NCBI GenBank assembly: GCA_009785215.1
Contig: WQWU01000018.1
Coordinates: 1-43,209 of the forward strand
Direction of reading: 5' to 3'
Origin: Treponema sp.
Lineage (GTDB): Bacteria; Spirochaetota; Spirochaetia; Treponematales; Breznakiellaceae
DNA: 43,209 nucleotides
How positions within the stretch are numbered: the stretch's first letter is position 1; the number at the start of each line of letters is the position of its first letter. The translations under genes were made by a program, and so were the position numbers. This document shows positions 26,558-34,749 of the stretch, piece after piece. The notes beneath the pieces are model-generated. The model was not told where the DNA came from. It made no database searches and worked only from the letters and a program-made list of their open reading frames with translations.

Positions 26558-28260
26558 ATAAGTTCAAGATACTTTTCTATTTCTTCTGCGGTCGGTAATC
26601 CAAGTACATGTAACGCTGTCTCTTGCGCTTTTTCTATAGTTAAACCGGAAATTGTTTTTTTTACTGCCGCAATAGAAGCAGCACCCATGCTGAATTTCCG
26701 CAAGCCAAGCCCAATTAAAACAGGCACAGCTTTAACATCATTGCCAAGCTCTCCGCAGATAGATATTGATTTTCCGGCATCATTAAAGGCAGAAATTGCT
26801 GTTTTAATTAGCCTGAATACAGCAGGATGATAACATTGATAATAACTTTCTACTGTTTCGTTCATCCGGTCGGCGGCGCACAAATACTGGCATAAATCAT
26901 TGGAACCAATACTGGCAAAATCAACCTCTTGGGCGGCTAAATCGGCAATATGCGCAATGCCGGGTACTTCTATCATTATGCCGGTTTTTACATCGTTAAA
27001 TTTTATCCCTTCTTTTTTTAGTTCATTGCCGGCTTCTTTAATTATTTTTTTAGCATTTCTTATATCATCCAGCGAAGTTATCATTGGAAGCAGAATCCAC
27101 AAATTACCGTAAACAGAAGCTCTTAAAGCCGCTCTTATTTGTGTTTTTAAAATATCACGGTTAGAAAAGCAAAACCTGATTCCTCGGTTACCCAAAAACG
27201 GATTATCTTCACGTTTAAAGTCTAAATAAGGAACCTGTTTATCTCCGCCAATATCCAAAGTACGCAATACAACAGGTTTTTCGTTAAAACATTCCAATAT
27301 TTTTTTGTATGAATAAAACTGCTCGTCTTCCGGCGGCAGCTTATTATGTTCCATATAAAGAAACTCGGTTCTTAAAAGCCCGACAGAATCTGTAAAACTC
27401 TGCATTTTTAACTCTTCATCGTTAGAACTGGAAATATTCAGGGAAATCTCTATTTTTGTTCCGCAGGCAGTTCGCCCTTCCTTCTCCAGAAACCCTTCGG
27501 TTTCCTGTCTTTCGCGGTTAAAAACCCCGCTTTTTTCCAGAAACTCTTTTTTAACATCATCCTTTGGATCAACAATTACTGTTCCTTCTTCTGCATTAAC
27601 CGCAACAAGCTGACCCTGTTTTATCGAGTTTAAAAGTCCTTCTATACCCAAAACAGCGGGAATCCCAAAGCTTTTGGCAATAATTGCAGTATGAGAAGTA
27701 ATTCCGCCCGCCTCGGTAATAATAGCCAGGACTTTATCCCTTTTTAATCCAGCAGTATCAGATGGTAATAGTTCCCTTGCGGCAACAATTACAGGTTCAG
27801 GAAGGTTAGAAAGCCCTTCGGTTTTCTGACCATACCATATTTTAAGAAGCAATGCGCGTACATCATCAAAATCTGCGGCGCGTTCAGAGATAAGCGGGTC
27901 AGGTGTATTGCGCAGAACATTTAAGACTGTCTCATAAACCTGATAAACAGCCCAAGCGCCTGACCATCTTTCATTTAAAATACGAGCGGGAATTTCTTCG
28001 TTAATAATTATATCTTCTACAATTTCTTTTTGAGCATCAAAAATAGCTGCTTTTGCAGAATCTACTTTTAACATTGAAACTTTGATTTTTTCGAGTTCTT
28101 CCAAAGCTTGTTTTTTTACAGAAAAATAACGATTTAGATGTGCCTGCTCCTGCCCGGATAAAATAAAACTTTCTGCAGGTATGTCATAATTTTTATTATA
28201 TATAAATACATGCCCCACAGCCGCGCCTGGAGCAACTCCTTTTCCGTGTAACATCATCAT
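26554..28260 (-). CDS. ptsI: PTS phosphoenolpyruvate-protein phosphotransferase (enzyme I)
   Basis: A 568-residue enzyme I, which takes phosphate from PEP and passes it to HPr. The phosphorylated His is H190 in GGITSHTAIIAKSFGIP. The PEP-binding barrel carries LLRTEFLYMEHNKLP, FASIGSNDLCQYLCAADR and the active Cys in ISICGELGNDVKA. Length is normal. No HPr or sugar permease (EIIC) gene is here; in some treponemes the PTS is thought to be mainly regulatory (general knowledge). Three ATGs in a row (28260, 28257, 28254) abut the terminator of the flaA pair, and no Shine-Dalgarno is visible, so the start is uncertain. Confidence 0.95.
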   Translation of the reverse strand: MMMLHGKGVAPGAAVGHVFIYNKNYDIPAESFILSGQEQAHLNRYFSVKKQALEELEKIKVSMLKVDSAKAAIFDAQKEIVEDIIINEEIPARILNERWSGAWAVYQVYETVLNVLRNTPDPLISERAADFDDVRALLLKIWYGQKTEGLSNLPEPVIVAARELLPSDTAGLKRDKVLAIITEAGGITSHTAIIAKSFGIPAVLGIEGLLNSIKQGQLVAVNAEEGTVIVDPKDDVKKEFLEKSGVFNRERQETEGFLEKEGRTACGTKIEISLNISSSNDEELKMQSFTDSVGLLRTEFLYMEHNKLPPEDEQFYSYKKILECFNEKPVVLRTLDIGGDKQVPYLDFKREDNPFLGNRGIRFCFSNRDILKTQIRAALRASVYGNLWILLPMITSLDDIRNAKKIIKEAGNELKKEGIKFNDVKTGIMIEVPGIAHIADLAAQEVDFASIGSNDLCQYLCAADRMNETVESYYQCYHPAVFRLIKTAISAFNDAGKSISICGELGNDVKAVPVLIGLGLRKFSMGAASIAAVKKTISGLTIEKAQETALHVLGLPTAEEIEKYLELI

Positions 28261-28261
28261 A

Positions 28262-28294
28262 TAAAAAACAAGGCTGCCGGTAATTGGCAGCCTT
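28262..28294 (-). terminator. Rho-independent terminator after the flaA pair
   Basis: On the minus strand AAGGCTGCC and GGCAGCCTT form a perfect 9-bp stem with a 7-nt loop, followed by G and six Ts. It starts 8 nt after the stop of the second FlaA gene, and the T-tract ends just before the ptsI start codons. Confidence 0.9.
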
Positions 28295-28302
28295 ACTGTT
28301 TC

Positions 28303-29028
28303 TTACCAGCCGTCGACCATGTCGTCCGGATCACGGTGATGTTCAGAGAAAAGGTCTGTTTCTGCGCGAAGGTCATCAAAGTAGATATAATAACTGCCTC
28401 TGGCTTCCAGTGGATCTACATCAATGCGGAAACCTGTTATTTTAATGCCAAAGTTACCCTGATGGTGATAACTTCGCTGTACTACGCCGCTTAAACCGTC
28501 ATCTGGAGCAGGCGGAATTGCAACAGTCATTCTCTGCCAGCCCAGGAAGTTAAGTTTTCCCATGACAAACTCATAGTTTCTTCCGTAGAAGTCCTGAATT
28601 AAAAGTACAAGGGTATGATTAAAATTACGGCCTGCAACCCAAACAGAGACAGTTTTTGTTATACCTTCTACCGGAATTGGGCGGCTTGGGTAAATTCTAA
28701 AACTTGTATAACCCCTGCGTAAAAAGTCTACTCTTGTACCCAGAACATGTTCATCTGCAATGTTAAGACCTTCTTCGTCTGGAATCGGAGTTTTGCCAGC
28801 TGGGGAACCCCTGAATAATCTGGTTGTTGTATATCCGTCATCGTTGGACATTGTTGACAACCAAAAACCGTCATGCTCAAATTTTTCGACAGATACTTCC
28901 CTTATTAACTGCTGAGCAGACTCAATACCCAGTCTTTCTGGATCAGGTGAGCCGATTTCTCTCTCTTGCTGGGCATATGCAAACCCGCCGATAAACAGGA
29001 TTAAAGCAATTGCTAAAAACTTCTTCAT
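28303..29028 (-). CDS. flaA: FlaA-like flagellar filament outer layer protein (second of pair)
   Basis: A 241-residue exported protein with a signal peptide (KKFLAIALILFIGGFAYAQ, cleavage after AYA). The body shows the FlaA family pattern: RVDFLRRGYTSFRIYPSRPI, KTVSVWVAGRNFNHTL, FLGWQRMTVAIP and a final YIYFDDLRAETDLF. FlaA coats the FlaB core of spirochaete periplasmic flagella. AAGGAG fits the ATG at 29028; an in-frame TTG further out is rejected. It lies 11 nt after its paralogue and ends at a strong terminator. Confidence 0.92.
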   Translation of the reverse strand: MKKFLAIALILFIGGFAYAQQEREIGSPDPERLGIESAQQLIREVSVEKFEHDGFWLSTMSNDDGYTTTRLFRGSPAGKTPIPDEEGLNIADEHVLGTRVDFLRRGYTSFRIYPSRPIPVEGITKTVSVWVAGRNFNHTLVLLIQDFYGRNYEFVMGKLNFLGWQRMTVAIPPAPDDGLSGVVQRSYHHQGNFGIKITGFRIDVDPLEARGSYYIYFDDLRAETDLFSEHHRDPDDMVDGW

Positions 29029-29039
29029 TTTTTTTCTCC

Positions 29040-29825
29040 TTAATTGCTTGACCAAAGTCTGTCAACATTTGCCGGATCGGCCAAATCATTACCGTCAAAC
29101 AGAGCTTCAAACATATCTGTCAGAATCTTTAATTGTTTGAAATAGATATAGAAATTATCGACTCTCTCTACAGGCTGAGTCCAAATCCTAAACTTGACAA
29201 AAGACAACCCTGCATAAGAAGGCAGTGTTCGTCTGGACTGAGATATATTAGACGGTATATTAACTCGCAGGTTTCTCCAACCCGGAAAAGCAATATCGCC
29301 GAGATGAAGTGCGTGAACAACTCCGCGATGGTCTCTTATATAAACTTCTATATAATACCTAAGGTTTGCACCCCAAACCCACATATCCATATTGGAAACT
29401 CTGCCTGGAATGGGGATTTCAAAAGGTTTTTCGTCCGCATCATCTGCCAGTGTAGGATATATGTCTATCCAGTTATATCCCCTGCGGTCAAACTGACCAT
29501 GTATACCAAAACTTCTGATAGGCGGAGAATTGGGGTCTCTGTTGTAACCAAAGACTGCAACCGGCCAGGCATCAACATAAGCAGTAAGCGGGAATCTTTG
29601 CGCGTTTCCATTACTGTCCTGAGCTACAGAACCATCAGCGTTTCTTACAGGCGAAATAAACCTGCTGGCTTGAGTTCTCCAAATATACGGAGCGCCATCG
29701 TCCCCGTTAAAAGATTCCAGAATTTTTGTTTCCCAGGCAACGGTCCTATCCTGACCATATCCTGAAAAGACCGTTATACATGCCCAAGTAATCAGGCAGA
29801 TAATTTTGAAACTAGCGTGTTTCAT
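29040..29825 (-). CDS. FlaA-like flagellar filament outer layer protein (first of pair)
   Basis: A 261-residue exported protein with a signal peptide (FKIICLITWACITVFSGYGQ). It shares the FlaA layout with the gene downstream: GYNWIDIYPTLA, NMDMWVWGANLRYYIEVYI, FPGWRNLRVNIP and a closing FYIYFKQLKILTDMFE. It contains an extra segment near residues 60-110 absent from its partner. It is expected in the flagellar sheath; paralogues of FlaA may differ in location along the filament (inference). GAGGAG precedes the ATG at 29825, and a consensus promoter lies directly upstream. Confidence 0.88.
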   Translation of the reverse strand: MKHASFKIICLITWACITVFSGYGQDRTVAWETKILESFNGDDGAPYIWRTQASRFISPVRNADGSVAQDSNGNAQRFPLTAYVDAWPVAVFGYNRDPNSPPIRSFGIHGQFDRRGYNWIDIYPTLADDADEKPFEIPIPGRVSNMDMWVWGANLRYYIEVYIRDHRGVVHALHLGDIAFPGWRNLRVNIPSNISQSRRTLPSYAGLSFVKFRIWTQPVERVDNFYIYFKQLKILTDMFEALFDGNDLADPANVDRLWSSN

Positions 29826-29857
29826 CAATAACTCCTCTTTTAAAAGCCTTGTTTTCA

Positions 29858-29886
29858 ATTATATTTATTTACACTGCCTTTGTCAA
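29858..29886 (-). promoter_or_regulatory. Perfect-consensus sigma70 promoter of the flaA pair
   Basis: On the minus strand TTGACA (29881-29886) and TATAAT (29858-29863) are exactly 17 bp apart, identical to the sigma70 consensus. The expected start point is near 29851, about 26 nt before the first FlaA ATG. This implies strong sigma70 rather than sigma28 transcription. Confidence 0.92.
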
Positions 29887-29910
29887 TCGGCAAGAAGTAT
29901 TTTCTCTATT

Positions 29911-30813
29911 TTACTCTATTTTATTGATTTTACGCAATACCTCCTTATCAATTTCTTTTGGGTTTAAAACGGTAAATTTTGACCTAATCTGCCCTTCAGA
30001 TATTCCGCTGAAAACCATCCCCGCAACAGGGGAAACCTGGGTAAGGGGCGAATCGTCAATGATCAATACAATATCCAGAGGCGCTGCGGAAGGGTTCAGC
30101 CAGGAGAAAAGTATTACAGGTATACCTGCTTTTCTGTCAAGAAAATCAATACCGGAGCCGGCTAGTACCACGCAGGAGGGATCGAAATCATCGGGAAAAT
30201 CGGGGAAATCTGTAAAAAAGGAAATCTGCCCTGCGGCATTCTGCTGCCTTGCTCCGCGTAAAAAGGAATCTCTAATTTGCGCACCAATAAGGAGATTTTG
30301 ATTTGAATCGATAAAAACAGCTATGTTTCCCTTCTCACCGGCAAAGATTGCGGCAGCCCGCCCTGCCCTGTAAAAATCGGCATCAATATCAGTTCTGTAT
30401 ACATAAAAACCGTTAAAAGCTTCAGGTTCCTCGGTTTGTGTTTCCCTTCCTGTCAGTATTACTATGGAAGTTTTATTGTTCTTTTCGCGGTACATCGATG
30501 CAGAACGGCTGAATCTTACCGGAAAAATAACACAAAACGGACGTGACGAGACTTCCATTACAGCATAGGGAATAATATCGTCTCCTGCGTCATTTGCGAT
30601 ATTAACAGTTTTTATCGGGCGGAAAATCGCTAGAGATGTTTTAAAAGCGTCCTTTTTCAGCCTTTCATCACCGTAAAGTCTTATAAATGATTCTTCTACA
30701 ACGATAAGAACAGGGGAACGGAAAGAGAAAATTATCAGCGGGAGACAAACTGCCAAAATCAGGGCAGATAATAATAGCCGTTTTTTTTGCTTTATCATTG
30801 TTTTACGGATCAT
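29911..30813 (-). CDS. Membrane-anchored protein with periplasmic-binding-like body, unknown function
   Basis: A 300-residue protein with an N-terminal hydrophobic segment (RLLLSALILAVCLPLIIF), either an uncleaved anchor or a signal peptide. The body alternates strands and helices (PFCVIFPVRFSRSA, GNIAVFIDSNQNLLIGAQIRD, CVVLAGSGIDFLDRKAG, PVILFSWLNPSAAP, DIVLIIDDSPL), which recalls type I periplasmic binding proteins of the Bmp/sugar-binding kind (inference). No lipobox Cys is obvious. The ATG at 30813 is preferred; 30798 is an alternative and ribosome sites are weak at both. It lies upstream of the flaA promoter and diverges from the aldolase gene. Confidence 0.7.
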   Translation of the reverse strand: MIRKTMIKQKKRLLLSALILAVCLPLIIFSFRSPVLIVVEESFIRLYGDERLKKDAFKTSLAIFRPIKTVNIANDAGDDIIPYAVMEVSSRPFCVIFPVRFSRSASMYREKNNKTSIVILTGRETQTEEPEAFNGFYVYRTDIDADFYRAGRAAAIFAGEKGNIAVFIDSNQNLLIGAQIRDSFLRGARQQNAAGQISFFTDFPDFPDDFDPSCVVLAGSGIDFLDRKAGIPVILFSWLNPSAAPLDIVLIIDDSPLTQVSPVAGMVFSGISEGQIRSKFTVLNPKEIDKEVLRKINKIE

Positions 30814-30829
30814 ATCATACTCACATACC

Positions 30830-30859
30830 TTGACCAAGCATATATAAACCCATTAATAT
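30830..30859 (+). promoter_or_regulatory. Candidate promoter for the aldolase gene
   Basis: TTGACC (30830-30835) and TAATAT (30854-30859) are 18 bp apart, with 5 and 4 of 6 consensus matches. The -35 lies just upstream of the divergent gene's start at 30813. The start point would be near 30866, about 27 nt before the aldolase ATG. Confidence 0.45.
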
Positions 30860-30892
30860 GAATAAAATTACGCTTTCAAGGAGAAAATCAAT

Positions 30893-31891
30893 ATGACAAG
30901 TTATAGAGAATTAGGTCTTGTAAACACAAAAGACATTTTTAAGAAGGCCATTTCAGGCGGATACGCTATTCCAGCGTACAATTTTAATAATATGGAACAA
31001 ATGCAGGCTATTATTCAGGCTTGTGTAGAAACAAAATCCCCTGTTATTTTACAGGTTTCTGCAGGCGCCCGAAAATACGCCAATCAGAACATCCTTCGCA
31101 ACATGGCAAGGGGTGCTGTAGAATATGCCCACGAATTAGGCTGCGATATTCCTATCGTTCTGCACCTTGATCACGGCGATACTTTTGAAATCTGCAAGGA
31201 TTGTATCGAAACCGGTTTTTCTTCTGTAATGATAGACGGCTCGCACCTTCCTTACGACGAAAACGTAGCTCTTACAAAAAAAGTCTGCGAATTTGCACAT
31301 TCTCAAAAAGACTATGTGTCTGTAGAGGGAGAACTTGGGATTCTTGCAGGCGTAGAAGACGAAGTTTCATCCGAACACAGTTCATATACCGAGCCGTCCG
31401 AAGTTGTCGATTTTGTAAGCAAGACAAAAGTTGATTCTTTGGCTATCTCTATCGGAACAAGCCACGGCAGAACAAAGTTTAAACCCGAACAATGTACAAA
31501 AGATGCCAATGGCATCCTTATACCTCCTCCGCTCCGCTTTGACATTCTGGAAGAAATCGAAAAACAAATACCGGGCTTCCCTATTGTTCTGCATGGCTCT
31601 TCATCTGTTCCTGTTGAATATGTTCAAATGATCGAAAAATTCGGCGGTAAATTATCTGATTCTGTCGGTATCCCCGAAGAACAACTTCGCAAGGCCGCAA
31701 AAAGCGCAGTATGCAAAATTAACATCGATTCTGACGGACGTCTTGCAATGACAGCCCTTGTACGCAAAATCCTTTTTGAACAGCCGGAAGAATTTGATCC
31801 TCGTAAATTTATCGGACCTGCAAGAGATGAATTAAAGAAATTGTATGCACACAAAAATCTGAATGTATTAGGATCAGCAGGACAGGCGTGA
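30893..31891 (+). CDS. fba: Class II fructose-bisphosphate aldolase
   Basis: A 332-residue zinc-dependent aldolase that cleaves fructose 1,6-bisphosphate to triose phosphates. Zinc and substrate motifs are LHLDHGD, the VEGELG segment, SIGTSHGRTKF, VLHGSSS and INIDSDGRLAMT. AAGGAG precedes the ATG by 9 nt. Its stop overlaps the GTG start of a radical SAM gene. The other triose enzymes of the window (tpiA, pgk, gap) lie 8 kb away on the other strand. Confidence 0.97.
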   Translation: MTSYRELGLVNTKDIFKKAISGGYAIPAYNFNNMEQMQAIIQACVETKSPVILQVSAGARKYANQNILRNMARGAVEYAHELGCDIPIVLHLDHGDTFEICKDCIETGFSSVMIDGSHLPYDENVALTKKVCEFAHSQKDYVSVEGELGILAGVEDEVSSEHSSYTEPSEVVDFVSKTKVDSLAISIGTSHGRTKFKPEQCTKDANGILIPPPLRFDILEEIEKQIPGFPIVLHGSSSVPVEYVQMIEKFGGKLSDSVGIPEEQLRKAAKSAVCKINIDSDGRLAMTALVRKILFEQPEEFDPRKFIGPARDELKKLYAHKNLNVLGSAGQA

Positions 31892-33078
31892 AAAACAATT
31901 TGTCAATGATTCCATTACTTTTAACAAAGAATTGGAATCTAGCGGTAAAAATAGCGTCAAGTTTATTTAGAATTGGTAAAGCCCGTTATCTCTTAAAGCG
32001 AAACTTTGGTTTTGACCATTTTAAAAATTTGGCGCTTGTTTACTTTAAACCTACAGGCGCATGTAACTTACGCTGTAAAACCTGCGGTCAGTACGGTGAT
32101 AAAGGCGTAATGAATGATTGCGCCGCAGAAGAAAACAAAAAAATCCTGCCGCTGGAAACATGGAAAAAATTCGTTGACGAAATTGCCCCCCAAAAACCAA
32201 CTATTTATGTTTGGGGCGGAGAACCTTTTTTATATCCCGATTTATTCCCTCTTTGTAAATATATGGTAGATAAAGGTCTTTTAATCAGTGTAAATACAAA
32301 CGGCACCTTTATGGAAAAACATGCCGAACAGATTGTACGTGATAAATGGGGAACAATTTTTGTTTCGCTTGATGCATTCCGTGAAGTTAATGATGATCTT
32401 CGCGGTAAAGGCGTTTACGATAAAGTAATTGCCGGTTTTAAAGCAATTGACAGAGAAAAGAAAAAACAAAAAGCCAAGTATCCAATGCTTGGTATGGTAA
32501 CTGTTGTATCAAATAAAAACTATATGGATTTGGCTAACCTTTCAGAAGCAAGCAGAGAGTATAATATCGATCTGCATGTATATAATTTAGGTACATATAC
32601 AAACGATAATATTGTTGCAACTCAAAAACAATTTATGAAAGAAAAACTCGATACCGATATTGATTGTTTAGAAAGTTATAACACCGGTTACAATCTTGGG
32701 ATCGATGGAAAAAAACTGCACGTTATATTAAAAGATATTCAGGAAAAAAACTTTGGTCATACTATTTTAACAGTTCCTACTTTAAATCCAGAAAAAACAC
32801 ATACATATTATGCCGAACTGGAAACTCCTGTACGCAATCATTGTGTTGTTCCATGGTGTCAGCTTAATGTCGATTATAATGGTAATGTACACTTCTGCGC
32901 AGATTACCCTGATTATATAATAGGAAATATCACTCAGCAGTCAGCAAAAGAAATTTACAACGGAGAACGCGCAAACAAGTTTAGAAAAGCTCTTAACGAA
33001 AGCGAGGGCGGAATGTTCCCGGGCTGCTTACGCTGTTATCAGAATATGCTCTTTGGAAGAAAGATTAAAGGTTTTTAA
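31888..33078 (+). CDS. Radical SAM enzyme with SPASM-like C-terminus
   Basis: A 396-residue protein. CNLRCKTCG provides the three cysteines for the SAM-binding 4Fe-4S cluster; VWGGEPFLYPD is the GGE motif that holds the SAM amino group. The C-terminal part has further cysteines (CVVPWCQLNVDYNGNVHFCADYP... CLRCY), as in SPASM domains with auxiliary clusters, typical of peptide or protein maturases such as anaerobic sulfatase-maturating enzymes. The substrate is unknown and no precursor peptide is evident beside it. The start is GTG at 31888, inside the aldolase stop (GTGA); an ATG at 31906 lacks a ribosome site. Confidence 0.88.
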   Translation: MKNNLSMIPLLLTKNWNLAVKIASSLFRIGKARYLLKRNFGFDHFKNLALVYFKPTGACNLRCKTCGQYGDKGVMNDCAAEENKKILPLETWKKFVDEIAPQKPTIYVWGGEPFLYPDLFPLCKYMVDKGLLISVNTNGTFMEKHAEQIVRDKWGTIFVSLDAFREVNDDLRGKGVYDKVIAGFKAIDREKKKQKAKYPMLGMVTVVSNKNYMDLANLSEASREYNIDLHVYNLGTYTNDNIVATQKQFMKEKLDTDIDCLESYNTGYNLGIDGKKLHVILKDIQEKNFGHTILTVPTLNPEKTHTYYAELETPVRNHCVVPWCQLNVDYNGNVHFCADYPDYIIGNITQQSAKEIYNGERANKFRKALNESEGGMFPGCLRCYQNMLFGRKIKGF

Positions 33079-33110
33079 TATTCCATATAATAAAATTATT
33101 TGGAGGAAAG

Positions 33111-34268
33111 ATGCTGACCGAACCGTTAAAAGATATGTTTAACAAACAATTTTTTGACAAATTTACAAAAGACTTAAAACTTGTCATTAAAGATTTTAAT
33201 AACCGAAAGTTTGTTTCCCAAATAATGGACGAAAAATGGGAAAATATGGAATTTAAACAGCGGTGTCAGCATATCACAACAGTTCTTAAAGATTTTTTGC
33301 CTGCGGATTATAAAAGCGCAATTGCAAAAATACTTGAATTACTGGAACAATTAAAAGATGATTATGATTTTTCAAAAGTAAATGATACAGCATTCGGCTT
33401 ATCACTGGAATATGGGTGGATTCTGGATAATTTTGTTGAACAATACGGTGTTAATGATTATGAAACATCGGTTAAAGCAATAGAAAAAATTACCCAATTT
33501 ACAAGCTGTGAATTTTCTGTCCGTCCTTTTATTATTAAATATCCGGAAAAAATGATGAAGCAGATGTTAATTTGGTCAAAACATAAACATTGGGGCGTAA
33601 GAAGGCTTTCGTCGGAAGGCTGCCGTCCGCGGCTTCCCTGGGCAATGGCTTTACCAAATTTAAAAAAAGATCCAGCTCCAATAATTCCTATTTTAGAAAA
33701 TCTTAAAAATGATATATCAAGATTTGTAAGGCTTAGCGCTGCGAATAATCTGAATGATATAGCAAAAGATAATCCAAAAACCGTAATAAATCTGGTAAAA
33801 AAATGGCAAAAGGAATTTCCCGGCAAGTCTGATAATGTAAATTGGGTTATAAAACATGGCTGCAGAACGCTTTTAAAACAAGGTAATGCAGAAGTTATGG
33901 AACTATTTGGTTTTGATGCAGTAAAAAATATTACTATTAAAGATTTTAAAATTTCAAAAGCAAAAGTTAAAATAGGCGAAGCGCTGCAATTTGAATTTAA
34001 ACTAATTAATAAAAGTGCAAAAAAAACAAAAATTAGGCTTGAATACGGAATTTATTACCAAAAAGCCAATAAAACTTTATCAAAAAAAGTCTGCAGGATT
34101 AGCGAGAAGGAATATGATAAAAATTCGGTAACAAACATTACCAGAAAACATTCATTTAAAGCGGTTACAACAAGAGTATTACATCCTGGTCTTCATCAGG
34201 TTTCTGTTATCATTAATGGAAAAGAATTTGAAAAATATAATTTTGAACTTGTAAAAAAAATTAATTAA
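33111..34268 (+). CDS. AlkC-like DNA alkylation repair glycosylase
   Basis: A 385-residue protein. The helical N-terminal two thirds are HEAT-like and include CEFSVRPFIIKYPEKMM, HWGVRRLSSEGCRPRLPWA and FVRLSAANNLNDIAKDNP, the DNA_alkylation (AlkC/AlkD superfamily) pattern; these glycosylases excise N-methylated bases without base flipping in the AlkD case. The last 110 or so residues (KISKAKVKIGEALQFEF onward) are beta-rich and resemble the Ig-like domain found at the end of one AlkC branch. GGAGGA precedes the ATG. It follows the radical SAM gene by 32 nt, a possible operon. Confidence 0.85.
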   Translation: MLTEPLKDMFNKQFFDKFTKDLKLVIKDFNNRKFVSQIMDEKWENMEFKQRCQHITTVLKDFLPADYKSAIAKILELLEQLKDDYDFSKVNDTAFGLSLEYGWILDNFVEQYGVNDYETSVKAIEKITQFTSCEFSVRPFIIKYPEKMMKQMLIWSKHKHWGVRRLSSEGCRPRLPWAMALPNLKKDPAPIIPILENLKNDISRFVRLSAANNLNDIAKDNPKTVINLVKKWQKEFPGKSDNVNWVIKHGCRTLLKQGNAEVMELFGFDAVKNITIKDFKISKAKVKIGEALQFEFKLINKSAKKTKIRLEYGIYYQKANKTLSKKVCRISEKEYDKNSVTNITRKHSFKAVTTRVLHPGLHQVSVIINGKEFEKYNFELVKKIN

Positions 34269-34302
34269 CTATATTATATACTTAAATATTCGGAGGAAAA
34301 TT

Positions 34303-34650
34303 ATGACATTAAACTTAAAGAAAATTATTTTCTTATTTGTAATTGCCGGCTTTTTATCTTTTCAGGTTTCTGCTCAGTCCAATACTGAACACCAAATTGT
34401 CGGAAAATGGGAACATATATCAGGTGATTGGATTTGGTTTTTTGGTGATTCTGAAATAATTGAATTTAGATCTAACGGAACTGCAATTAGTTACGATGAA
34501 TTTGAAGCCGGTAATTGGAGTATTTCAGGCCAGCAATTAACAGTCGTAGACGATGATGGGAATAGATTCGTGTATAGATTTTCCATAAATAATAATATAT
34601 TGACTATAACTGATTCGGATGATGATGTTGGAAGATGGGAAAGGTTTTGA
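34303..34650 (+). CDS. Small exported lipocalin-like protein
   Basis: A 115-residue protein with a signal peptide (KKIIFLFVIAGFLSFQVSAQ, cleavage after VSA). The mature part is a row of short strands beginning IVGKWEHISG and continuing IIEFRSNGTAI, GNWSISGQQLTVV and NNILTITDSDDD, a pattern shared with small lipocalin-like/DUF5640-type domains that often follow a G-x-W start. Function is unknown. CGGAGGA precedes the ATG. It follows the AlkC-like gene by 34 nt. Confidence 0.8.
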   Translation: MTLNLKKIIFLFVIAGFLSFQVSAQSNTEHQIVGKWEHISGDWIWFFGDSEIIEFRSNGTAISYDEFEAGNWSISGQQLTVVDDDGNRFVYRFSINNNILTITDSDDDVGRWERF

Positions 34651-34711
34651 TAAATATTTTTAAATTAAATAGAAATTATATTTATCTCTTGTTTTAATAC
34701 CCAATAGCCCC

Positions 34712-34740
34712 TTGTTTTTTATTAAGTAAAATACCATAAT
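34712..34740 (+). promoter_or_regulatory. Candidate promoter with near-leaderless start for the ABC operon
   Basis: TTGTTT (34712-34717) and CATAAT (34735-34740) are 17 bp apart; the -10 matches 5 of 6. Only nine bases separate the -10 from the ATG at 34750, so the leader would be about 2-5 nt. No Shine-Dalgarno sequence is visible. Confidence 0.45.
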
Positions 34741-34749
34741 GTTCATCCT

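Noticed and set aside
29133-29765. A 210-codon open frame on the plus strand inside the FlaA-like gene
   Set aside because: It is antisense to a clear signal-peptide FlaA-like gene, has unusual composition and no ribosome site.
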